Shown: positions 16,089 through 25,156, counted from the stretch's first letter. The stretch is DNA of 64,000 nucleotides from Candidatus Homeothermus arabinoxylanisolvens (GCA_001689405.1 LUJO01000030.1:1-64000); one strand, 5' to 3'. Made by a program: numbers and translations. The notes: a model not told the origin generated them from the sequence alone.

Positions 16089-18023
16089 ATGAAGCTTAAG
16101 TATTATTCATTTCTTGCAAGCGCCGCCCTCATGCTGGCTGCCGCTTGTACGCCTGACGACCATGACCTGTCGGCTCCCGAACTGACCGCCGACGACCTCG
16201 TGGAAGGTAAAGCCTATAAGGTGGAGATAGATCAGGCCACCAATAAAGTGACTATGACAAGCCTTCTCGGTAACAAGTACGTTACCAGCTGGATACATCC
16301 GCAGGGCATCGAGAAGAAAAACTCTACCGAAGCCCGCATACCCTTCGCCGGCGAGTATGAGCTCAAGTTCGGCATCATGACCCGTGGTGGCATGGTGTAC
16401 GGCGAGCCATACAAGTTCACGATCAACACCACCAACGGCGACCTGCTCACCGACCCGCTGTGGACATACCTCACCGGCGGTGCCGACCAGTCCAAGACTT
16501 GGGTCATGGACCACGGCAACCTTGACTTGGGTTCGTTCACGTTCATCAATTACTTCATGGGCTGGGACAAATTTACCGACGGCAAGGAATATCAGGCTTC
16601 AGACTACCCCGATGTTGACGATGTAAACTGGGCATGGGGTGCCGGCGAACCCGACTGGATGTTTGCGGCCGATGTATACGCCTCAATGCCCGAACTTACA
16701 TTTGACCTCATAAACGGAGCCAATCTTACCGTAAACGGCGTCACAAAGCCCTTCGTAATGGACCCCGACCGCAAGACACTGACCATGCCCACAGGCGTGA
16801 AGTGGCTCGCACCCGACGTAGCCGACAACTGGCTCGTGGACTGGGTGAACCTCGAACTCGTGAAGCTAAACGAGCATGTGCTCGGCATCAAGGCCATACG
16901 TAACGATGGCGCAGGAGGCAACGGCGACCAGCGCATTGTCATATGCTACGTTGAAAAAGGCTGGGACGGCACTTGGCCCTCGGGCGGTCCGTCGGCAGAG
17001 CTCGCTCCCGTACAGCAGCCCTCTTACGACAACCTTGCGGAGTCGCTCTTTACAATCGTAGGCTCCGATGCGTCTTATCTCGGCACAGCCACGACACTGC
17101 TGCTCAACGACGAGACTCCGTATGACTACATGTGGTGGAACGGCGCGGTGAAAAACAACGGTGCACTCACCGGTGCATGGCAGTGGATCGGCAACTACGG
17201 AACTCCCTCCGCTCCCGCTTACCCCGCCATCGATGACTTCGCCCTTACTCTCGAACGCAATAACGGCACATACAAGGCTTCACTTGAAACCATTGACGGT
17301 GCTTCGGCTTCGGCATTCACCATCGAAGGCAACAAGCTCGTATTCGAGAAAGAGATAACTCTGCTTAGCGTTGACAACATATCAATCAGCGGCAAAGAAT
17401 TTACCGTAATGGTATGCGACCCCGACAATGAGGAGATAGTGCTCGGCGTTCCCGCCGCAAAAGACGAGACCGGAGCAGTGAACCGCTACCTCTGCGCCCG
17501 CCTCAAAATCAAGCCTATCGGCGGCGGACAGACCGGTCCTACCGTACTCGCAGTGGACAACAATTATGTCAACAGTTATCTTGAATCAGGCGATCATTAC
17601 CGTATAGAATTATATAACGCTTTCTATGATGAAGATGGTCTGTATCCTATTGACATAACAAAACTTCGTTTCAAAAAAGGACAAACAATCAAGATTCGTT
17701 TCACCTTGTCCGGAATAGACTGGAAAGCTGATAGTGATCCTAAAGTGCTCTTAGCCCACAATTTCGACAAAGATCTGGATCCTTTCACATGGCCTTCCGG
17801 AGGTGCAGGTTTTGATGTTCCATCAGCTGTATCGCTCAATAAGAATGGCGAAACCGAAATATCGCTGACTAACACATCTGACAAGACACTAAAATTTGAA
17901 GGAACAAGTTGTTTAACCATATGCATACAGCAAAAAGGACTCGTCAATTCTCCTGTTGATGCCGACGGAAATATCGATGCAAGTCAGGTTACAGCTTCCG
18001 TTACGTCATTAACCATCGAATAA
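16089..18023 (+). CDS. Surface glycan-binding lipoprotein (SusE/F position)
   Basis: 644 residues, lipoprotein signal ending AAACTPDD. The N-terminal half resembles lipoproteins in the SusE/SusF position, with repeated aromatic patches (WTYLTGGADQSKTWVMDHG, DVNWAWGAGEPDWMFAAD) suited to sugar stacking. The C-terminal 170 residues begin near 17540 with GDHYRIELYNAFYDEDG and form a separate module, also seen in variant form in the next protein (GHYRIEMFNIWG, KHRLELWNTYG). The DNA of this last module is visibly more AT-rich and differently coded than the rest of the gene, suggesting a module acquired by recombination. Function as surface glycan-binding protein is inferred from signal, position and composition. 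Confidence 0.75.
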   Translation: MKLKYYSFLASAALMLAAACTPDDHDLSAPELTADDLVEGKAYKVEIDQATNKVTMTSLLGNKYVTSWIHPQGIEKKNSTEARIPFAGEYELKFGIMTRGGMVYGEPYKFTINTTNGDLLTDPLWTYLTGGADQSKTWVMDHGNLDLGSFTFINYFMGWDKFTDGKEYQASDYPDVDDVNWAWGAGEPDWMFAADVYASMPELTFDLINGANLTVNGVTKPFVMDPDRKTLTMPTGVKWLAPDVADNWLVDWVNLELVKLNEHVLGIKAIRNDGAGGNGDQRIVICYVEKGWDGTWPSGGPSAELAPVQQPSYDNLAESLFTIVGSDASYLGTATTLLLNDETPYDYMWWNGAVKNNGALTGAWQWIGNYGTPSAPAYPAIDDFALTLERNNGTYKASLETIDGASASAFTIEGNKLVFEKEITLLSVDNISISGKEFTVMVCDPDNEEIVLGVPAAKDETGAVNRYLCARLKIKPIGGGQTGPTVLAVDNNYVNSYLESGDHYRIELYNAFYDEDGLYPIDITKLRFKKGQTIKIRFTLSGIDWKADSDPKVLLAHNFDKDLDPFTWPSGGAGFDVPSAVSLNKNGETEISLTNTSDKTLKFEGTSCLTICIQQKGLVNSPVDADGNIDASQVTASVTSLTIE

Positions 18024-18048
18024 ATTTACCTTAAAGGAACAGTAAACA

Positions 18049-20706
18049 ATGAAGAAAAACAAAATATTTATATTCGCGTCGCTGATGCTGGGCCTCTCGT
18101 TCACGGCCTGCGATGACGATGACAATTACTTCATTTCCACCGACCCCGTTATCGACGCTTCGTCGATAACGACCGGGTCGTCGGATGTGACCGCCACAAC
18201 CGCTACCCTCTACGGTACGGTCAAGGGCCTTGACGACAAGAGCGCCGCATTCTACAAAGTCGGCTTCAAGTACGGCTACGAGCAGAACGCTCTGTCCAAC
18301 ACCGCCGACGGCACTCTCGTCAAGGGTGAGGGCCGCGCCGACGGAGGCACCACCATCACCGCCGCACTCTCGGGCCTGCCTACCGGCAAGACCATATACT
18401 ATCAGGCCTTCGTGACCCTGAAAAATCAGGTGACATTCACCGGCGAGGTAAGCTCGCTCGTCACCACCGACGCCAAAGTCACCACTGCCGACGCGCAGGC
18501 GGTTGACTTCGCCGGCGCTGTCATGGGCGGTCAGGCCACCGACGCCACTCCCGACGCTACCGTGGGCGTTGTCATAGCCACCGCTCCCGACGTCGAGACT
18601 GTGCGTGCCGGCCTCATCTTGCCCGCCGCATCGCAGGAAGCAGCGTTTACAGTGGCCAAGAGCGGCCTCGCTCCCGCCACCAAGTACTACTATGCGGCTT
18701 ATCTCGACCTCGGTTCGGGCATAGTGTACGGCGATGTAAAGGAGTTCACCACCGCCGCTGCCGATTTTGATGCCGACAACGACTTTGTGGACCTCGGCCT
18801 GTCGGTAAAGTGGGCCAAGAGCAACCTCGGTGCAAAGAGCGCCACTGACCTCGGCGGACTCTTCGGCTTCGGCGATGCCACCGGTGTCAACAACTCGTTT
18901 GACCCCGCTCAATACGCCTCAGCCGACATCTACAAGACCAAGCAGGACATCGTATGGCTTGCTTCCGACGGCGTAGCCACACTTCCCTCGGCTGCCGACT
19001 ATGAAGAGCTATTCGCAAAGTGTAAGGCCGAATGGACTGAAGTAGACGGCGTGGCCGGATATCAGCTCACAGGCCCCAACGGCAACTCCATCTTCCTGCC
19101 CGCCGCAGGTACACGCACCGCCAATGACGTGACCGGCGAAGGCACTGTCGGCTACTATGCCACCGGCTCGATCAACGTGTCTGACAACACATTTGCCGAC
19201 GGCTTCCAGTTCTTTTCGGGCAACAGCACAAAAATATCGGTGCCCGTATATCAGGCTCTCTCGGTGCGAGCCATATCTACTGCACGCAACGTACCCTTCG
19301 AAAAGGCACATCTATATACCAAGTGGTATCTTGACAACGGTCAGGACGGAAAGCAGCACGTATTTGAAGGTCCGTTCACCCAGTGGGGCGACACCGACAA
19401 CTGGAACACCGTCACCAACAACTACCCCAACCTCGACCAGCAGATATACTGGGAGATGGGTAAGGATAACGGCTGGATCGGCTACACATACGGCAAGGAC
19501 TACGGTTACATGGAATTTACCGAGGACGGTAAAGTAAACATACACCGCATAGCCGAGGACGGCACCGCCACCGATGAGACCGGCACCTACACCATCGATG
19601 AGACTGACAAGACCATCGACATCGACATCAACGTGCTTTGCGCCAACACTTGGATTGGTACAAAGAGCGGCAAGCTCAAGATACTCGCCCTCGACAACGA
19701 CGGACTGCGCATAGCGCTCCCCAACGGCGACGGCTACGCCTACTCGCTCAACTACTACAGCGAGCGCAAGCGTGAGTTTGACGATGCCACTCCGGTAAAC
19801 TTCCAGTGGGTCGATGGCAACTGGAGCGGCTGCTGGGGTGAAATCATTGACCGCATTGACGCTACCGCACTTGACGGCAAGCATACACTTACTTACAACG
19901 GCAGTGCCGCAAGTGCTATGGTGGTCAACATCGACTTCCAGAACATCGTTGCCAAGTACCCGAATGTGGTTATATTCATCAACGAAATCCGCACCGACGG
20001 CACCTCCATCAAGTTTGACGCCAACGACTTCTTCTATGGCGACATCGAGGACAAAGGCCACTACCGCATAGAGATGTTCAACATCTGGGGTAAGGGTGCC
20101 GCTGACGGCAAGATTGTCAAGAGCCCGTTCAGCGCAGCCACCAATGTAGAGAGCGACCCGGCTGTCAGCTTCACCTCCAAGATTGAGATTGACTACACGA
20201 TCATCACCAATCCTGCGGCATATACACCCGGCCTTGTTACCATCGAACCTACCCAATTGGGCGGCGATTGGACCGGACCTAACGACGGCTCGTTTACCGC
20301 AATTGTCGATGAAAACAACAAGCTCGCTCCGAGCAAGAAGGAATTTGACATCACTCTCAACGCGGCCGACTATGGTGTTGACTATTCGGCAGGTTCGATA
20401 ATGACCTTCATCAATACCGAGGACCTCATGAACGTATTCCCCGGTACACACATGACGCTTACCGACATAGCCATAGACGGCACTCCTCTCTCCGGATGGG
20501 ATGCCGCAAAAGTGCCCAACTCAAGCGACGGAGCCAAGCACCGCCTCGAACTCTGGAACACTTACGGAGTGACAGGTACCGGCGGATACTGTGCTTTCGG
20601 TGTCCCGAGCGATACCGCCCCGGCTGTAGTGGCAGAACTCGGCTTCTCGACTTCAATGCGCGTCAAGTTTACTGTCGACGGCTTATTCCCGGCCGTTGAG
20701 TGGTAA
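18049..20706 (+). CDS. Multi-module surface lipoprotein with FISUMP-like domain
   Basis: 885 residues with lipoprotein signal GLSFTACDDDDN. Two fibronectin-III-like repeats at about 40-240 (SSDVTATTATLYGTVKGLDD; then TYYQAFVTL-type strands) precede a FISUMP-like domain at about 245-420 (DFVDLGLSVKWAKSNLGAK; GPNGNSIFLPAAGTR; YQALSVRAI). Then follow a WTQWGDTDNW-type module and two C-terminal modules of the HYRIEMFN / HRLELWN kind shared with the preceding protein. It is 26 bases downstream of that gene and probably the longer of two surface glycan-binding proteins. FISUMP in this position is uncommon in my experience; a binding role is inferred. Confidence 0.7.
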   Translation: MKKNKIFIFASLMLGLSFTACDDDDNYFISTDPVIDASSITTGSSDVTATTATLYGTVKGLDDKSAAFYKVGFKYGYEQNALSNTADGTLVKGEGRADGGTTITAALSGLPTGKTIYYQAFVTLKNQVTFTGEVSSLVTTDAKVTTADAQAVDFAGAVMGGQATDATPDATVGVVIATAPDVETVRAGLILPAASQEAAFTVAKSGLAPATKYYYAAYLDLGSGIVYGDVKEFTTAAADFDADNDFVDLGLSVKWAKSNLGAKSATDLGGLFGFGDATGVNNSFDPAQYASADIYKTKQDIVWLASDGVATLPSAADYEELFAKCKAEWTEVDGVAGYQLTGPNGNSIFLPAAGTRTANDVTGEGTVGYYATGSINVSDNTFADGFQFFSGNSTKISVPVYQALSVRAISTARNVPFEKAHLYTKWYLDNGQDGKQHVFEGPFTQWGDTDNWNTVTNNYPNLDQQIYWEMGKDNGWIGYTYGKDYGYMEFTEDGKVNIHRIAEDGTATDETGTYTIDETDKTIDIDINVLCANTWIGTKSGKLKILALDNDGLRIALPNGDGYAYSLNYYSERKREFDDATPVNFQWVDGNWSGCWGEIIDRIDATALDGKHTLTYNGSAASAMVVNIDFQNIVAKYPNVVIFINEIRTDGTSIKFDANDFFYGDIEDKGHYRIEMFNIWGKGAADGKIVKSPFSAATNVESDPAVSFTSKIEIDYTIITNPAAYTPGLVTIEPTQLGGDWTGPNDGSFTAIVDENNKLAPSKKEFDITLNAADYGVDYSAGSIMTFINTEDLMNVFPGTHMTLTDIAIDGTPLSGWDAAKVPNSSDGAKHRLELWNTYGVTGTGGYCAFGVPSDTAPAVVAELGFSTSMRVKFTVDGLFPAVEW

Positions 20707-20722
20707 AATACCCATAATACAC

Positions 20723-20752
20723 AAGGGCGCAGTGCAATAAGGCGGCGCCCTT
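20723..20752 (+). promoter_or_regulatory. Hairpin between surface lipoprotein and GH5 genes
   Basis: AAGGGCGC (20723-20730) pairs with GCGCCCTT (20745-20752). No T-run follows, so it is more likely an attenuator or an mRNA stability element that sets GH5 expression relative to the upstream genes than a full terminator. Confidence 0.5.
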
Positions 20753-20790
20753 CATTAACACTGCAAATATTTTAATACCCTATACAATTT

Positions 20791-22311
20791 ATGAAGATAT
20801 TCAAAAAATTATACCTTCTTCTGTCGCTCGCTGTGGTTCTGCCCTTCGCATCATGCAGCGACGATGACAACGACAGCCGCTTCGAGACCATCGACATACC
20901 CTCGGAGCTCCTTGCCGAAGGCATAGCCGTAGAGCCTGCCGGAGGTACAACCTCGTTTGTAGCCAAGTCGTCAGTGCCCGTACAGACCCGCATAGAAAGC
21001 GCCGACGTCGACAAAGACGGCAACCCCACCGACGCATCGTGGCTCACAGCCTCGGTAAGCGGCAACATCGCCTCAGGCTATACAGTGACAGTGGCCGCCG
21101 AACCTAACGAGGGCAAGACAGCCCGCTCGGCAAAAGTACATGTATTCGCCCAGAACGTGGCACGCACCGTGCTCGTCAAGCAGACATCGGCATACGTAGT
21201 GCCCGAGCCCGGCCCCGACGCCACTATCAAAGACATTTCGGCCATTGACCTTGCCAAGCTCATGACCACCGGCGTCAACATAGGCAACACCATGGAGGTG
21301 CCTTCAGGCGAGACCGGATGGGGCAATCCCAAAGTCAACCAAGAGTACATCAAGGGACTGAAAGCCCTCGGCTTCAACGCCGTGCGTGTACCCTGCGCTT
21401 GGGACAGCCATGTGACCGACAAGAATAAAAACACCATCGACCCCGACTGGCTCGCCCGCGTGGACGAAGTAGTGGGCTGGATTGTGGCCGAAGGCATGTA
21501 TGCCATCGTCAACATACACTGGGACGGCGGCTGGCTTGAGAACAACGTACAGAACGCCTACAGCGAGGAGATTAACAAGAAGCAGCACGACTACTGGACC
21601 CAGATTGCCGCTCAGCTCAAGCGCTACGACGAGCATCTGCTCTTCGCCGGCATGAACGAGCCCGGCTATAACACCGATGCCCAAGCCGAGCAGTCAGTAC
21701 AGAACATCATCAAGTATCAGCAGACCTTCATCAACGCAGTACGCGCCACCGGAGGCAACAACTCGCTGCGCCACCTCATAGTACAGGCTCCGTCGACCAA
21801 CATCGACCTCTCGGTCAAGGACAACTACATCAAGCACATGCCCGTCGACCCCGTCTCGGGAAAACTATTTGTAGAAGTACACTTCTACGACCCGTCAGAC
21901 TTCACCATACTGGAAAAGGACAACGACTGGTTTCAAGGTTCACGCGTGAAATGGTTCTGGGGTGCCGCAAACCTTGTGGCGGGCTCAGACCGCAACTCAA
22001 CCGGACATGATGAAAACTCCGTGGCCACGCAGTTTGCCAAGATGAAGTCGGCTTACGCAGACAAAGGCATCCCCGTCATACTCGGTGAATACGCCACCTC
22101 AATACGCAGCAACGCCACTCCGCTCGACAAGCACGAGGCATCGCGCGCCTTATGGAACGAGGTCGTTACCCGCGAGGCACGTAAAAACGGCTGCATACCC
22201 TTCTATTGGGAGACCGGAGGCGACATCAACCGCACCGACGGCAAAGCCAAGTGTCAGTACGCCATCGACGGCATAATGCGCGGCCTACAGGCATCAACCT
22301 ACCCCTTCTGA
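20791..22311 (+). CDS. GH5 endo-glucanase with BACON domain, lipoprotein (xyloglucanase-like)
   Basis: 506 residues. Lipoprotein signal LPFASCSDDD; a BACON-type beta-sandwich at about 45-140 (SWLTASVSGNIASGYTVTV); then a GH5 barrel from about 160. Catalytic acid/base Glu lies in LLFAGMNEPGYN near residue 288 and the nucleophile Glu in VILGEYATS near 432. The strand-3 motif NIHWDGGWLENN is typical of subfamily GH5_4, which includes the Bacteroides surface xyloglucanase BoGH5A, also BACON-GH5. It would cut beta-1,4-glucan or xyloglucan chains at the cell surface before SusCD import. It is the last gene of the operon and is followed by a terminator. Substrate is inferred. Confidence 0.88.
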   Translation: MKIFKKLYLLLSLAVVLPFASCSDDDNDSRFETIDIPSELLAEGIAVEPAGGTTSFVAKSSVPVQTRIESADVDKDGNPTDASWLTASVSGNIASGYTVTVAAEPNEGKTARSAKVHVFAQNVARTVLVKQTSAYVVPEPGPDATIKDISAIDLAKLMTTGVNIGNTMEVPSGETGWGNPKVNQEYIKGLKALGFNAVRVPCAWDSHVTDKNKNTIDPDWLARVDEVVGWIVAEGMYAIVNIHWDGGWLENNVQNAYSEEINKKQHDYWTQIAAQLKRYDEHLLFAGMNEPGYNTDAQAEQSVQNIIKYQQTFINAVRATGGNNSLRHLIVQAPSTNIDLSVKDNYIKHMPVDPVSGKLFVEVHFYDPSDFTILEKDNDWFQGSRVKWFWGAANLVAGSDRNSTGHDENSVATQFAKMKSAYADKGIPVILGEYATSIRSNATPLDKHEASRALWNEVVTREARKNGCIPFYWETGGDINRTDGKAKCQYAIDGIMRGLQASTYPF

Positions 22312-22356
22312 CATTTACACACTTTTCCGCACCAAAGAACATAAGACACATCACAC

Positions 22357-22386
22357 AAGGGCGAGGACTCCGGTCCCCGCCCTTTT
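22357..22386 (+). terminator. Intrinsic terminator of the polysaccharide operon
   Basis: AAGGGCGAGGAC / GTCCCCGCCCTT forms a GC-rich stem with a short loop and is followed by TTTT, 46 bases after the GH5 stop codon. Confidence 0.75.
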
Positions 22387-22555
22387 CCATCCCCGCCCCC
22401 GGCCCCCCGGCCGTTAAACAGCCGTGGTACCGGCATCCGCCTACGCCCCGAAGGCCACCCACAACCACATCCCGTATGGCCGTCCGGTTTCGCGGGCGCC
22501 GTACTACCGGCGCCCTACACGCCGCCTGCCATTGGACTGATTGCGGCGGCCACAT

Positions 22556-22595
22556 AAAAAATCAGGCCGTCAATCACAAGATTGACAGCCTGATT
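22556..22595 (-). terminator. Terminator downstream of tRNA-Leu
   Basis: On the minus strand AATCAGGCTGTCAATC pairs with GATTGACGGCCTGATT (one mismatch) and ends in a T-run, immediately after the tRNA 3' end. Confidence 0.75.
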
Positions 22596-22596
22596 G

Positions 22597-22678
22597 TACC
22601 CGGACCCGGGATCGAACCGGGATGGATTGCTCCACCGGTGTTTGAGACCGGCGCGTCTACCGATTCCGCCATCCGGGC
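22597..22678 (-). tRNA. tRNA-Leu (anticodon CAA)
   Basis: The minus strand folds as a class II tRNA: acceptor GCCCGGA/TCCGGGT, D-arm with GGCGGAATCGGTAGACGC, anticodon stem CCGGT/ACCGG with loop CTCAAAC (anticodon CAA, reading UUG), long variable arm TGGA-gcaa-TCCA, and T-arm CCCGGTTCGATCCCGGG. The discriminator base is A. The CCA end is not encoded, as is usual in Bacteroidota. It has its own promoter and terminator. Confidence 0.95.
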
Positions 22679-22689
22679 GTTCGGTGGTG

Positions 22690-22697
22690 CAAAGGTA
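22690..22697 (-). promoter_or_regulatory. tRNA-Leu -7 promoter element (TACCTTTG)
   Basis: On the minus strand TACCTTTG matches TAnnTTTG, twelve bases upstream of the mature tRNA 5' end. Confidence 0.6.
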
Positions 22698-22787
22698 GAT
22701 AGTTTTTTTCTGTTTTGCAAGTGTTTTGCATTAAATCGACAGGAGCTCACCTTATTGTTAATGGATTTGAAAATATTCACATATTTA

Positions 22788-22819
22788 TTTGCATTAGTTA
22801 ATATGTTTGAATATATTTG
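22788..22819 (+). promoter_or_regulatory. Full -33/-7 promoter of the secreted propeller-like protein gene
   Basis: TTTG at 22788-22791 and TATATTTG at 22812-22819 are separated by 20 bases, the textbook Bacteroidota arrangement. The predicted leader is about 50 nt. Confidence 0.65.
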
Positions 22820-22878
22820 CACATCACAGCTCAAGAGCATAAGTAGATCATATTTAACCAACGCATAACCAATCCTTT

Positions 22879-24675
22879 ATGAAAAAACTTTCACTTCTTG
22901 TCATGTCCATAGCCATGTCATTGCTGTCCTATGCCGCTATAACCAACGCCAACATGAGTCCCGACGCAAACGGCAACATCGTGTTTACATGCTACGGCGA
23001 AGAGGGCACCATATCGCTTCAGCTTTCGCTATACCCCGATTTCAGCAGGACTACAACGGCCAAGATGATACCATCGGCCGACAATAAACGCCGCCATACC
23101 ATGACGCTGAAACCCGCACACCTCACCTCGGGCAGATACTACTGGCGCGTAATCAACTTCGCGACAGGCTCATATGCGCCCCAAAAGGACAAATGGACAC
23201 CCTTCGACTTCAAGGGAACACTAAAGGAAAACGACCCCGACCTGACTCTAAAGGACGGCACAACACACGATACATTCAAACCCGACACGGACACCGACAT
23301 AGACATCACATCGCTCTGGCTGCGGTCGTTCAATCTCAAAAACAACATATTCAAGTCAATCGACCACCCAAACAGCAACAAAGCCGAGACATGCGAGACC
23401 TACAACCACGGAGCCGTGGTGCGCGACGGCACAATCTACATAGGCCGAGGCAGTCTGTCAACCTCGGGCTGGGTACTCGACAAGACTCGTGTGTGGCTCG
23501 AACGTTACGACCTCAAGACCGGAAAAGAGCACAAACTGTTGCTCGTACGCGCTCCCGGAGGAGGCGACTATCCGGCAAAAGAGGTGATGCCGTGGATACG
23601 CGAGGATGCAGACGGCACCATATACTTCACGACATCGCGCCTCAATAACGGAGCGCCGAGGCGAGTGACAATCTACACCATCGACCTTGACGGCATAACG
23701 GCCGACACCGACGAAGTGACCGCCCGCGAAGTAAAAACACTGACACTGCCCGAGGGTTTCGACCAAGGAGGCTTCTTCACCGTCGACGGCAGCATAGCCT
23801 CCGGAGAATACACGTTATGGAGCATACCCGAGAACTTCTACGTAGACACCAAAGCAACGGGCTTCACCGTACACCGATGGAACATAAAAGGCAGCTCGGT
23901 AAAGCACGCCAAGGCCTCCATGCCCGATATAAAATGGCTTACTCCCGACCTGAATGACTTCAACGGCTTCGGCATGGCGCGCGTATATCCAGTCGACGAC
24001 GAGTACTTCTACATGCACACGGGGCGTACGGCCCCTGCCGGACCCACGATGTCGGTCATGCTCTGTCGTTTTGTCGACGGCGGAGAGTGTGAGGTTGTCA
24101 GCTCGTTTGACGACAGCGGCGCCACCGTACCGGCCACCGCCCACGGCAGCGCGGGAATATCCATGTTCGAGATAGCCGGCAACCGGCTGCTTGCCTACGG
24201 TGTGGCCAAAGAAAAAGACAACACCGTCATGCAGATAGTGACAACCCCGTCCTACACCTCCGGCTTCAAAGACCACAAGACGGTATGGCGCCTATGCGAT
24301 GACAAAGGCATGTCGACCAACGCGTTTCAGGGCTGCGATGTGAAATACCTTCCCGACGCCACGGCCGGCGAAGGGGGCATGTTGCTGCTCTACGCGCCCA
24401 ACGCCGCTCTCGGCCTGTACAGAGTCGATGTCGACTCACGCTCAACCGGCATAGAGGCGACAAAAGCCGACACGGCCGCCATACGCTGCTCCTCGGGCAG
24501 CCTGATCGCCGACCGCGAGATCGAGGGATTCACCATGTATGATCTTGGCGGACACCGCGTGGCATCCGATACCGGCCGCGGCACGCACTTCGACATAAGC
24601 GATGTGGCTCCGGGCATCTATATCGTAAAAATAAAAGGCAGCCGCAGTTCTGTCAAGATTATAGTGACGCGATAG
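22879..24675 (+). CDS. Secreted beta-propeller-like protein with type IX secretion sorting tail
   Basis: 598 residues with a Sec signal (MKKLSLLVMSIAMSLLSYAA). An N-terminal beta-sandwich at about 22-110 is followed by repeats that look like propeller blades (YNHGAVVRDGTIYIGRGS; WIREDADGTIYFTTS). The C-terminal 75 residues (GFTMYDLGGHRVAS ... DVAPGIYIVKIKG ... KIIVTR) form a type A sorting domain recognised by the type IX secretion system, so the protein should be exported and surface-anchored or released. PorU, the type IX sortase, is encoded at 36.5-39.9 kb. No catalytic residues are apparent and I cannot name a substrate. It stands alone with its own promoter. Confidence 0.75.
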   Translation: MKKLSLLVMSIAMSLLSYAAITNANMSPDANGNIVFTCYGEEGTISLQLSLYPDFSRTTTAKMIPSADNKRRHTMTLKPAHLTSGRYYWRVINFATGSYAPQKDKWTPFDFKGTLKENDPDLTLKDGTTHDTFKPDTDTDIDITSLWLRSFNLKNNIFKSIDHPNSNKAETCETYNHGAVVRDGTIYIGRGSLSTSGWVLDKTRVWLERYDLKTGKEHKLLLVRAPGGGDYPAKEVMPWIREDADGTIYFTTSRLNNGAPRRVTIYTIDLDGITADTDEVTAREVKTLTLPEGFDQGGFFTVDGSIASGEYTLWSIPENFYVDTKATGFTVHRWNIKGSSVKHAKASMPDIKWLTPDLNDFNGFGMARVYPVDDEYFYMHTGRTAPAGPTMSVMLCRFVDGGECEVVSSFDDSGATVPATAHGSAGISMFEIAGNRLLAYGVAKEKDNTVMQIVTTPSYTSGFKDHKTVWRLCDDKGMSTNAFQGCDVKYLPDATAGEGGMLLLYAPNAALGLYRVDVDSRSTGIEATKADTAAIRCSSGSLIADREIEGFTMYDLGGHRVASDTGRGTHFDISDVAPGIYIVKIKGSRSSVKIIVTR

Positions 24676-24779
24676 TTTTACGTACACTCTGCTCACGTTT
24701 ACCGCTTTTATGTTGCGTTTTGTTAAAACATCGACATAAAGGAGCTTTTTTATGTTTCAATTCTTAGCAAAAGTAGTGT

Positions 24780-24810
24780 TATGGCACACTTTAGGCTTTT
24801 ATGTGCCATA
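24780..24810. promoter_or_regulatory. Perfect 9-bp inverted repeat upstream of the oxidoreductase operon
   Basis: TATGGCACA (24780-24788) and TGTGCCATA (24802-24810) are exact reverse complements with a 13-base spacer, about 45 bp upstream of the -7 box. The shape and position suit a dimeric regulator binding site. It could instead be a weak terminator for the upstream gene, but no T-run follows on the plus strand. Confidence 0.5.
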
Positions 24811-24854
24811 GGTTAAGGTTTTGTTAAAAGGTGTTACACATGGGAATAAATTCT

Positions 24855-24862
24855 TATATTTG
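24855..24862 (+). promoter_or_regulatory. -7 promoter element of the ferredoxin oxidoreductase operon (TATATTTG)
   Basis: TATATTTG fits TAnnTTTG and predicts a leader of about 35 nt before the ATG at 24904. Confidence 0.6.
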
Positions 24863-24903
24863 CTCGTTCAACGTTTTTATATATACGATAAAACAATCAG
24901 ATT

Positions 24904-25134
24904 ATGGCAAAAGTAAAAGGTGCCGTAGTGGTAAATGAAGAGCGATGCAAGGGTTGCGACCTGTGTGTGGTGGCGTGTCCTACCGACACACTCGCGCTTC
25001 AGTCAAAGGAGGTCAACGACCGAGGATATCATTTTGCCTACATGGCCCGGCCCGACTCATGTATAGGGTGCAGCAACTGCGCTGTTGTGTGCCCCGACGG
25101 TTGCATAGAAGTATACCGTGTGGTCGTCAAGTAA
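24904..25134 (+). CDS. 2-oxoacid:ferredoxin oxidoreductase, delta (dicluster ferredoxin) subunit
   Basis: 76 residues. Two 4Fe-4S motifs are plain: CKGCDLCVVAC near residue 15 and CIGCSNCAVVC near 53. It carries electrons from the thiamine-dependent decarboxylation site to free ferredoxin. It is the first gene of a four-subunit operon; the next gene starts 22 bases on. The separate small delta subunit is typical of the Kor/Vor type in Bacteroidales. Confidence 0.92.
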   Translation: MAKVKGAVVVNEERCKGCDLCVVACPTDTLALQSKEVNDRGYHFAYMARPDSCIGCSNCAVVCPDGCIEVYRVVVK

Positions 25135-25156
25135 CAACTTTTTAAATTGCTTGTTT

